From contig NC_049994.1 of assembly GCF_000003815.2 (NCBI RefSeq), positions 11,751,376 to 11,815,375 on the forward strand: a stretch of DNA of 64,000 nucleotides. Direction: 5' to 3'. The DNA is from Branchiostoma floridae (Eukaryota; Chordata; Leptocardii; Amphioxiformes; Branchiostomatidae). The position numbers and the translations under genes are program-made. Below, piece by piece: positions 12,801 through 23,100 of this stretch (position 1 is the stretch's first letter; each line of letters begins with the position of its first letter). Below the pieces are notes generated by a model. It was not told the origin of the DNA and did not search any database. It saw nothing but the letters and a program-made list of their open reading frames with translations.

Positions 12801-15800
12801 CCTATATACCAGATAGGCCATTATACAGGTGAGTAAAGCGTCTTTCCTTTGCCTATAGACCAGATAGGTATTAAACAGGTGAGTAAAGCTACTTACTTAC
12901 CTGTATAATGCCCTATCTGGTCTATAGGCAAAGGAAAGACGCCTTACTCATCTGTGCGGTGTCTTACCTGGTCTGTAATCAAAGGAAATACACGTTACTC
13001 ACCTGTACGGTGTCTTACCTGGTCTGTTATAAAAGGAAACGTACCTTACTTACCTGTATGGTGTCTTACCTGGCCTGTTATCAAAGGAAATACACGTTAC
13101 TCACCTGTATGTTGTCTTACCTGGTCTGTAAACAAAGGAAATACACGTTACTCACCTGTACGGTGTCTTACCTGGTCTGTGAACAAAGGAAATACACGTT
13201 ACTCACCTGTACGGTGTCTTACCTGGTCTGTGAACAAAGGAAATACACGTTACTCACCTGTATGGTGTCTTACCTGGTCTGTAATCAAAGGAAATACACG
13301 TTACTCACCTTTATGGTGTCTTACCTGGTCTGTAAACAAAGGAAATACACGTTACTCACCTGTACGGTGTCTTACCTGGTCTGTAATCAAAGGAAATACA
13401 CGTTACTCACCTTTACGGTGTCTTACCTGGTCTGTTATAAAAGGAAACACGCCTTACTTACCTATATGGTGTCTTACCTGGCCTGTAGTCAAGGAAACAC
13501 ACCTTACTCACCTGTACGGTGTCTTACCTGGTCTGTAATCAAAGGAAATACACGTTACTCACCTGTACGGTGTCTTACCTAGTCTGTAGTCAAGGAAACA
13601 CACCTTACTCACATGTACGGTGTCTTACCTGGTCTGTAATCAAAGGAAATACACGTTACTCACCTGTACGGTGTCTTACCTGGTCTGTAATGAAAGGAAA
13701 TACACGTTGCTCACCTGTAAGGTGTCTTACCTAGTCTGTAGTCAAGGAAACACACCTTACTCACCTGTACGGTGTCTTACCTGGTCTGCTATAAAAGGAA
13801 ACACACCTTACTTACCTGTACGGTGTCTTACCTGGCCTGTTATAAAAGGAAACACACCTTACTTACCTGTATTGTTGTCATTTATTAAGAAGAGAAAAAA
13901 ACAATTTGTTTGTAAATGTTAATAAAGGTACATTTTACAATTGAAATTTTCTACGTCATAACTAAATGTTATAAAACATTTCCTTTCTGTACTCAGAAGA
14001 GGAGCCCGCTTGTGCCATGTTCCAACATTTTATTAGGCTATTGATAGCATGTGGTCACATTTTACTGCACATAAATAATGGAATTAATATTGTTTATGTG
14101 TCAACTTCTTCCAATACTTTAAAAATATTTAGGAAGTGAAACGAAATACATTTTTGTATTTGAAATAAGTTTGTACACACTGTAACAGATACTCATCTAA
14201 TCAAATCCTCATTGTAACAATGTTTCTGTGATAGATAAAGATAAGAAAAGTCCAGTTTGGTGAAGAGTTATTTTTATAATGCAAATAGTATTGTTAATAA
14301 TAAATAGCTATGTTTTTCTAGTATTGGTTACCTGCCCCTATTCAGGTTTATAACACTAATGTGTCTGAGCCTTTTGTACATTAAATTGGGCACTGAGGTG
14401 AATCAATATCCAAATTTGCACTAAGTTCCTCAAACCTGGGTAATAATGGCACAGAAGAAATGACCACATTGTAAATATCAGTCAGATGATAGCACTATGA
14501 AATGAAAATCTTGTTCAGAATTCACTCTAAAATGGTTGTATGAGAAGCTATGCTACAACAGTCCCTCCCGCGATACTTATAGAACAGTCCCGTAAGGAGG
14601 TCACATGACTAGTGCCCGCCATTTTGAATTGCTATAGTTAAAGTATGGTAGTATCGTCGCCGTACATTTTGACCAAAAACAGGGACTTAAAATGCTTGTA
14701 AAGCACGGAAACTCCGTACACATCAATGGGACACCACCTTGAACATGTTTGTGGCGGTAGGTTTAGGTGTCGTTGCGCGACGGCCGATATTTTTGTGGAT
14801 ATAGTGGGCATTCGCTAAAAAGACATTTTGCTGGGCGTTCGCTAAAAAGACCATCGAGAATTGAAAACTTTGATTTATGTCACTTCGGGTCAATGGATTG
14901 ACTTGAAACTCAGGATTAATACATGGGAGCACAACGTGGACATATTCCAAGCAAAAAAAATGAGATTCGTGCAGCGCGGACTTCTCTAGAGTGGGCGTTT
15001 GTGGGCATTCGCTAAAAAGACCATGCGTGTAACATGTACTATGATGTAGCTTAGGACATGTGAAAAATGCGAAGAAAATACACTATATGACAGGAAGCGC
15101 AGGAATAGGTTGGGATCAGTATAGTTCTATTCAAAGAATGGGTGCAACAGCAGCGGTCCACTTACACTGTAACAAGCCTAATGTATGCGTGAGGTTGTGG
15201 GTTTTATCCCGTGTTACAACATTCTACTTGCTTGGCCGAGATTAGAACTCTGACTTCCAGGTCCAAAGGCAAGGCTGACCTCACTTAATATCCCAATCAC
15301 ACCACCATATGATCTCTTTGTGATGATATGTCGATGTTTGATAACTGTTTCAGGAAACAGAGATGTTTGCTGGCTCGCTGCAGTCCCTGAAGGCAGCTCA
15401 GCAGAAGTTTGTGGAATCCCAGCAGAACCTAGACACCCTCACACCCAGTAATCAAGGTGGGCAGTGGAAAATTGTAACCTGGTATAGCTGTGTGAACATA
15501 TATATAGCCAGTAGATGATGCTTGGAAAGATTCAGAGCCCAGCTGTAGGCTGGAATCCTTTAACAGTTTTAACAGTTGCAACTCACATGCAACTGTCACT
15601 ATGTCAGGCAGACAAAATTGAACAATATCATAATATTTGCTCTGTATCAGCAATATGCTAACATCCCTCTGGTTACACTACTGCTGATAATACTTGTAAG
15701 TAATGTATTGAAAAAAGACATGTGTTTTTGAATGAATAATATGATGTACTAATAGTAATATGTTGTTTTCCTTTTACAGGGAAGGAGATCCTGGTACCTC

Positions 15801-17880
15801 TCACAAGCTCTGTATCCTTTTCTACGTAGTACAATAGTTTAATGTCTTTGGTGTCAAAGACTTGTGAAATTGTAATGTATTATCTTCATCATGTAAACAA
15901 TGCTTTAGTGTGCTTATAGCAATAATAAGGTTAGGATTCTGTCACATTGAGTGCATCCCTGTTAATATTTGTGTTACAGTTTTTACACAAGATTGTTGCC
16001 TTGTTACAGTAAACGTTACTGTATAAAAGAGTAGCCTCTACCAGGTCTGCCCAGGTCCGTCTTAATAAATAGAATGATTTGGCCAGGTGAGTCAGTCTGT
16101 ATTAAGAGTAACATGTCCTCTACTGTGCTACTGTGGCCAAAGTCCCCCTGGTAAATTACCAATAAGTATAGCTAGTGTGTTTGACTTAGAGACTAATAAA
16201 TCTATGTATTGTCCTGTGGTAAAGCTTGAGAATCATATGAAAACCATCCCACAAATGACAAAAGAAAAGAAATTTGTCCTGAGTTGCCCACAGATGTATG
16301 TACCAGGTCACCTGTCTGATGTAAAAAGTGTCATGGTGGACATTGGCACGGGATACTACGTGGAAAAGGTAAGTGTTTTCTACATATAGCCTTGTGAAAA
16401 TTATAAGCATTTTAATGTGAGTGAAAAATCCCCACCATCTCTTATATCCAGGTTCTTCTAAACTTCTGCGTCAGGGTTGTGTGGCATAATTGCAGTGTGT
16501 TTGCCCAGAAGCCAGAGGTACTGGGTTCCCATCCTGTCAGGCTTTTAGCCAGGCATGCGTCAAGGCGTCATCTGGACGCACTTTTCTTAGAATAACAAGG
16601 AATTTGATGCAATGGTTGCCCTTACACTGGGGAGAAAATTCCCTGACAAGCATGAAATTCTGATTAACCAGGGATGTTATCAGGTCATCTTTGGTCACAG
16701 TCTTCTACTGTGACCTCTATAACAGTATTTTTGCCTCTTAGGATACCTTAGGATGCACTTTTACCAGTAACTTAATTACATGTAAAATCATCAAAAACTC
16801 CACACCATGGAAGGTGGATGCCCCTGGACCCTCCTACAATAGTCACTTTCCGCGACTCACCAATAAAGTTGGACTCCCTATAATAAAATCCTAGCTAAAA
16901 GCCTGCATCCTGTCATGCTACTGAATTGTCCTTGGGAGGCACCTTAAGTTACATGGCTTGAGGTAAAAGGTGGTGTGAGCAGAGGGATGGACTCCACCTC
17001 CCAATATTGTGCCCTAGACACAGTTTTGCTTTTTGTTTCACTTGCAGACAACAGAAGAAGCTAAAGCCTACTTCAAGAGGAAAATTGAGTTCTGCACCCA
17101 ACAGATGGAGAAAATACAGCCCTTACTTCAGGACAGGGCCAGCAAAAAACAAGGTGCACATTGTTTCATAGTACCCTAGTTTATATGTTGATGAATGATA
17201 CATTGTAGACGTCCAAGTAGGCAGTTGTATGTAAAAACAAGTCAATCTTTACAACTGGAGAAGACGACTATATGAACTACATGTATGCCCCCTAGCCTGA
17301 CTAAAATTGTACCTCTACTGGCCGGCCCTACAAATGCCGCCACCCTAGAAGGGGGTTATTAACCCCAGCCAGGGAGAGATTGTGTAAACACAGGGTAGTA
17401 TGCCCCCTTTTCACTAGGACGGTGCTCTTGCCACACTCTCACTTTGGCAGATCTCTCACTCACTATCCGGTTCAGCGTCCGTTGTTCCTGTCTTGCACAG
17501 GTTCTCAACGGATTGTATAGTGACATTTACAGTATCGTTTTTTCCAGTTACATGTGATTGTGATGCACTAGATATATTGACTTGCTTTTCCAGTTCATTC
17601 CAGTGACGCTGTAAAAAAAGTAATGGAGGGTCACTCAAAATGTCAAGATTGAAATAATAATCTCCAAATCCAGTATTAGAGCCGGAATTGTCCTCAAACA
17701 CTCTTGTTTATAGTCGTACACTTCCTTTTCAAACTCGTACTGTAGTTGAGTGAATGGTGTACTGATTACAGCTGACCAATGACATACCCTTTTACAGCTG
17801 TCATCGATGTGATGAGAGACAAGATGATTCAGATGCAGATGATGCAGATGCAACAAGCAGGCCAGCCAACAAGAGCATAA
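9884..17880 (+). CDS. PFDN5: Prefoldin subunit 5
   Basis: Six exons: 9884-9955, 15354-15456, 15780-15811, 16294-16368, 17048-17153 and 17798-17880. They join in frame to 156 residues, close to the 154 of vertebrate PFDN5. The protein is an alpha-class subunit of the hexameric prefoldin chaperone, which passes unfolded actin and tubulin to the CCT chaperonin in the cytosol. The N-terminal coiled coil contains LNLQQLEMLKNQLDQ. The central beta-hairpin part contains GKEILVPLTSS, MYVPGHLSDVKSVMVDIGTG and YYVEK. The C-terminal coiled coil contains EAKAYFKRKIEF and QMEKIQP. The last exon is Met/Gln-rich and ends GQPTRA. The start is the first ATG of the family-conserved MAQ. Intron 1 is 5.4 kb because of the fold-back element at 10321-15026; the other introns are ordinary. 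Confidence 0.95.
10311..10320 (+). repeat. Candidate target-site duplication, left copy
   Basis: GTGTAACATG immediately precedes the fold-back element and is repeated exactly at 15027-15036 immediately after it. Confidence 0.7.
11459..12884 (+). repeat. 51-bp minisatellite, left array (about 28 units)
   Basis: The units are 51 bp, beginning CAGGTGAGTAACGTGTATTT, then CCTTTGATTACAGACCAGG and TAAGACACCGTA. From about 12376 a diverged subtype appears, with CTTTCCTTTGCCTATAGACC and AGATAGGGTATTATA. Each unit in + orientation contains a pyrimidine-rich stretch ending in ACAG, the five bases ACCAG, and GTAAGA, and then a second CAG/GTRAGT. Because 51 is divisible by three and the unit lacks stops in some frames, long false reading frames of 17-residue repeats arise. 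Confidence 0.9.
12885..13870 (-). repeat. 51-bp minisatellite, right array (about 19 units, inverted)
   Basis: The same 51-bp unit in the opposite orientation (plus-strand reading TCACCTGTACGGTGTCTTAC). The switch lies near 12885-12900 (ACTTACTTACCTGTATAATG). Only the first unit is of the diverged subtype, so the two arrays are not mirror images and have expanded independently. Confidence 0.9.
15027..15036 (+). repeat. Candidate target-site duplication, right copy
   Basis: GTGTAACATG is identical to 10311-10320 and directly abuts the right end of the fold-back element. Confidence 0.7.
17325..17400. repeat. Interspersed repeat, inverted relative of 8255-8345
   Basis: Contains GGGGGTTATTAACCCCAGCC and GGGAGAGATTGTGTAAACAC, the reverse complement of a related block near 8262-8330. 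Confidence 0.5.
17446..17520 (-). repeat. LINE 3' remnant, shared with about 45610-45690
   Basis: CTCACTCACTATCCGGTT followed by AGCGTCCGTTGTTCCTGTCTT is nearly the same as at 45612-45670, where the minus strand encodes a LINE-like C-terminus. Here only its last few codons remain recognisable. Confidence 0.5.
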
Positions 17881-19890
17881 CCACCGTGTTAAACAGCTTT
17901 TAAAGTCTTTGCTACTCTCACGGACAGGAATGGTTGCCTTTAGAATACATGTGTTCGTCTCTTCCTAACGTTGTCTTTTTTTATTTTTTGTGAAGATTTT
18001 TTATTAGCCTTCATGGTATCAAACTAAGAAGTCCTATGCAGTTATTGTCAGCAGTTTGAAAGAAAAGGGTTTCCTTCAAGTTACTTGCAACTTTCTTGAA
18101 ATCAACATTGTAGCCAAGTACAATGCTCGTCATCAGCTGAATTGTGTTGACTCCCATACAGTCTGACAAAGAAGAGAAAAATTAATAAGGATGGATAAGG
18201 GTTTTCAAAATTAAAATAGCATTGCTTATGCATGCATTGTTTTGAAAAGGGTCATAAAATTGTTGATCAGATTGCCAATTTACAGTCATTGCACAGGTGG
18301 TACCTAAGTAAGACAGCCTTAAATGCTCTCATATGAAAAGAGTTTGTATCCCTTACAAGAAAGCACTGTTGCACCTTTTGATGTGAGATATTTTTATAAG
18401 CTCTAATTAATTTTTTTCTAACTTCTTATGCTTCTATCAAGTGTTCAATCTAATTTGAAAGCAATTGAAGACCAAAGCACATCTGAAGCAGATTTCAAGA
18501 AGCAGACTTCATTTCCGCTTTAGCTTCAGAAGATAGTCAGGTTGCCTCCAGGGAAGATTTTCATTACTCTGGCCCTGTGAACGTGTAATTCAGTTGTCAC
18601 TACCTCTAGGCTTTGCTTGTTGTATCTATGGTAACAACAAGACGTGTGGAATTAAAAATGCATGAAGACAGTGAGGCTAACTGTGTTCCTTTATGTAGTA
18701 AGGTCAGCTGCCAGTGTTGCTAAGATTAAAACTATGGCTACCATCCTTCTTGTGTGGAGTCGTTGATTAATGCCTTTCAAAGGGACCGTGCACTTCTTTA
18801 CTTATTCAATAGCTGTAATGAAGTACACTACCCATGCATTCCAGCCAGCAGAAATTCACAGAAATGCGCAGAAGATTTGGTAACAGTACAAATACTTTTT
18901 GTTGGTAAGCAGTGTCCTATGCATGGCAGCCAAATTTACAAATACTTGGAGAAATTAAAAATAAATCTCATATGTAAGCTACAAGTAAAATGAACTTAAC
19001 AATGCCAAGGTTGTTATATAAGAAAATTCAAAGTGGAAAGACATTTATCATTAGCAACAAAATTGATTGATGCTGAAGACAAAACTATAATTTTGGTTTG
19101 TATTTATGTATATCTATAGGTCCTAGAGAGTGGTTTACTTTCATGCACATTCTTGCAATTGTGCATGTCCAAATGCTGTATAAACGCTGTACAAAGGCTT
19201 CACAAGATACAAGCAAATAGCAAATTTGACCTCAGTAAACACCTTGTCATACCTTCTCTGTAAACTTCAAGCTAGAATATATACCTACAGAAAGTTTTAG
19301 GACAAATTTGAACATCCAGATTTCGTGCAGACAAAACTTTCGACGTCATGGAAATTTTCTGTGGACTTACATGCCCAGGAACACCCCTCTAATGATCTTA
19401 ACAAATGAATTAGTTTCCCTGCAATTGTGCACCCCTGTAACTTAACAGGCCCCCACCCCTTAGAGATCCCACAACAAGATCTACCTGATCCCTTACCCAG
19501 CTTTTGTTACCTGCAGGCTTCACCTTCAGTCAGGTGAGTCACTTGCCCGGGTGACGGCTCAATATTTGGTGCCCAGACAAAGGGAAACATCTACCTGACA
19601 CAAAGGAAGCCTGATAAGGTTCGACAGGTGGTGTCAAGTTGCTTTGTGTACCTGATTATGTCTTATTCAAACCGTCAGGTTGGAAGGGGCTACTGTAAAA
19701 TCTTTTATGTGAGCAGTGATAAAAATGATAATTTTTCACTTCTCATTACCTTTTGTGTAAAGTATATTAGAGTTTAGCTCATGAAAGTCACACAGTAAAG
19801 TACTAAAGTAGTTGTAAGATATAACAAAGGAAAGGACCGGATTTAGCTTTAAAGAGCGTTGCAATAATTTACCCACTTACGGAGTGAAGA
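17881..19890. other. PFDN5 3' UTR and spacer to the kinesin gene
   Basis: About 2 kb, mostly AT-rich unique sequence. The first part is presumably the 3' UTR of PFDN5, but no clear AATAAA was found near its start. I see no gene or repeat in the rest. Confidence 0.5.
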
Positions 19891-19897
19891 TCAAAAG

Positions 19898-19911
19898 GTT
19901 GTCATAGCGAC
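19898..19911 (+). promoter_or_regulatory. RFX X-box upstream of the kinesin gene
   Basis: GTTGTCATAGCGAC fits the X-box consensus RYYNYY-AT-RRNRAC at every position. It lies 207 bp upstream of the kinesin start codon. X-boxes bind RFX factors, which drive ciliary genes in animals. Function here is inferred. Confidence 0.6.
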
Positions 19912-20118
19912 GGTCAAACAAGATGGCCGCTGTCTCTCAATTTTAAAGTTGACACTTCAAACTGTTTGCTTTTCCTCTGTTGTTTAAATACGTCATATCG
20001 ACCGCTGCTGTTCAGGACAAGCGTTGAGTTTATTCAGTGTCTCCCGAGGAACGCAACAACGAGGTTCTGGTTATTTTCCACTGGCAAACGCAGAGGGAAA
20101 AGACCGAAAATCGTCGAC

Positions 20119-23100
20119 ATGGCGGAGGAAGAAAGTGTTAAGGTGGCCGTCCGGGTTCGGCCTTTCATATCCTTTTGTCGTCGATCGTTGCAGTTGAGCT
20201 GGGTGTGCTTAGTAACAACAGTGATAGGAATTGGCAAGGCTTTGATTTTGCTTATGTATGTTCCTTTATGTTATGAATGGCCACGTTTGTTGGGTTGTAG
20301 AGTCTACTGAAATAAGGGGAAATACTTCGGCGAAGATAATGATAAGGACAGAGAGCGCATAATCCTGCAAAAACAAAAATATCACGGTGGCTTACATTCT
20401 GATAGACTCAAAAGAACATATTATTAAGCTCAAAGCAGAGCTTATTTTGAGTTGATATCCGGTCTGACCTCTGAATGCACGATATCAACACTTTTATATT
20501 TGTTTGTGGCACTCTTAGAAAATTATTATCTTCAGAAAAAAATTGTGAAGCTAAAATAAGGCATAGTTACATGTAACGTTTAAGTTGTTTCAATTGCTAC
20601 ATTTGACGGATGGTGTATTTCACAGTTAATGCCCTAGTCTACTACATGTAACTTGTTAATTTGTTATATTATCTTACATTATAATGTTACATGTATTCAG
20701 CAGACAACACCAAGACTACTTCATGTATATTTCATGTGCTCAGTGGCACTGCCCAAAATGTTTTCTAAAAGTCACGTTAATTGGGTTTTAAAAGATTTAG
20801 ACAACAAAATCAATGAATATTACGAGTGTATTTAGAATGTGTGTTATCCCCATGCAATACTTCCGATGTAACATTAGTGACACACCAGGCCTTTATCAAT
20901 CCAACTCAAAAATTTCAAACATGTGATATAAATGTTAACTCATATCTTTCTACTAGTTTTTATCCTCCATATGAGAAATAGCAATACTTATTGACTACTT
21001 GTTCATGGACAATATAGATAGACAATAAATACACAATTCTTTATTGCATTTATGATGAGAAAGGAATTTTATCTGAAGGTGTTTGAAGTGAAGTGTTTTA
21101 TTGTTTAATTAACTCCTCTAGCTGCCCCATGTAGCTGCGACAGCTACTCTTCCAAATAACCTATGTCTATGACAGTGTGGTAGGTTGTCTACCTTAACCT
21201 TTCACACAACAAGCGCGAGAAAGCCCGCAACTCCACGCTGATCGTGGAGATGAAAGGTGCAACCACAGTCCTGAATGACCCAAGCGGTGAGAACGATCCA
21301 AAGCGCTTCACGTTCGACTACAGCTACTGGTCCCATGATAGCTTTAAAGAGGAGGCTTCTGGGTACCTGGCACCGGCAAAACCTCACTATGCTGATCAGG
21401 TGAGTTATCAATCTGGATACAGTAACATTATATGAATTATAATTCTGTCAGATATTATGAGACCTTCAAATTAAAGTAAGAAATGTCATCAAGGCTTTCT
21501 CAAGAATGCCTTGAACATCTGAAGTATATATACCTCCAGGATTGTTGATGCTGCATCAAAATATTTCTATAAACTTTTTATTTCAATGAGGTGGTCTTAG
21601 TGCACAATGATTTGAGTCAATGACATACTTACTTTGCCTTTCCTTCCAAGTTGAGGCAAATTGTAGTAAATAAGTACTTAGAGACACAATGATAGTTAAA
21701 TGAAAGGGAAATTGTCTTCCTATCTCCCCTTCTGTGATTTTAACATGATGAGAGTCATTAACTAAGAATCCTATGTTTTTTCAGAACATGGTGTTTAAGG
21801 ATGTAGGAATGGGGGTTCTGGCCAATGCCTGGGAAGGGTACAACTGCTCACTGTTTGCGTACGGTCAGACAGGATCCGGCAAGTCGTGGTCCATCGTAGG
21901 ATATGGACCAAATAAAGGTAGGAGGCATTCTAATGTCCTTCATTTATCAAAAGTTGATTTAATTTAGTTTTATTGACATCTATAAATGTAGCTATTTATT
22001 AATTTTCTATTCTATTGGTTTTGTCAATGATGAATGAGATGTATCAATTCTGAAGGTTAGACAGCCAGGTATTAAACAATATTTAAAGACAGATTATTGC
22101 AGTACTGCAGTAATCTCTGTATCTTATCCAGTTGTAGAGATTGAACTGTCTTATGTTAATTAGAAATTAAAAATAGATACCAATCTGACTTATCAAAAAG
22201 GGTAAACTGTTCTCCCACTTCAACATTGGATTCACAGGTCCTTTTTAGCTTTACTTATTGATTCTCAAATGTAAAAAAAAACACCCATCACATAATAATA
22301 TATACAAGCGGATGATTTTTAAATTTCAACCCCTATGCTATCTACTGCCCTAATACCTAGTATGATATAATGATATGAGTTCTGTTGATGATAATGAAAT
22401 GATTCCTTTTGGCACATTTCAGGTATCGTGCCCCTGTTCTGTGACAAACTCTTTGTGCAGATTGGTGAAAAAACAGCAGGAGGAGAAACAGCATCGTTTG
22501 AGGTACGGAATGATTTGAAGGCCTTTGACATTTCAAAACATAAACTTGAAGTTGTTTGAGTTCCACTTTTCAACATTTTTGCTTAATCTTTAACTTTGCG
22601 CTTGACTTGAAACATTGAAATAATCCTCAGGTTGAGTTCAGTATGCTGGAGATCTACAATGAACAAGTCAGGGACTTGCTGAACCCCGCCTCAAAGAGAA
22701 AAGGAGGCCTCAAGGTCCGCCAGCATCCCAAACTGGGCTTCTATGGTAGGTATACCTCATAAACCTACCAGACTTCAGTCCTACAATAAGATTTACCACC
22801 ATGTTATCATCAATTCATTCGATACTCTGCAAGGTTGCTGTAAGTTGTACAATAAGCTGTTTAAAGCTCAACATACATGTTTTTGTACATGTAACTCTAG
22901 TTCACCTTTATCCACAAGGTATATCCGTTGCTTTCAGAAATGGCTATTTAGGGATATGAAGTCGACGGACGATAGTTTCAAACTACAATATTTTGAACAT
23001 ATCACAACTTGAAACCACTGTCCGACCAGATGATATCGTGTTGCTAAACACAACAAATATAGGTTCCCCTGCGGATAAAGGTGAACTCAAGCGTTACATG

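Larger units (their letters stand above)
10321..15026. mobile_element. 4.7-kb fold-back element in PFDN5 intron 1
   Basis: Two inverted arms, about 10326-11458 and about 13871-15022, mirror each other over more than 1.1 kb with only scattered differences. They start and end with GGTCTTTTTAGCGAATGCCC and its complement. GTCTTTTTAGCGAAYGCCCA is repeated twice more inside each arm, near 10498 and 10524 on the left. Between the arms lie two minisatellite arrays in opposite orientation. A perfect 10-bp direct repeat flanks the whole. There is no transposase. Long subrepeat-bearing inverted arms and a 9-10 bp duplication fit a non-autonomous fold-back or Mutator-like element; the superfamily is inference. 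Confidence 0.85.

Noticed and set aside
19966-20118. In-frame upstream extension of the kinesin start codon
   Set aside because: Kinesin-3 proteins begin close to the [10 protein letters not shown] block. The extension is hydrophobic and looks like 5' UTR.
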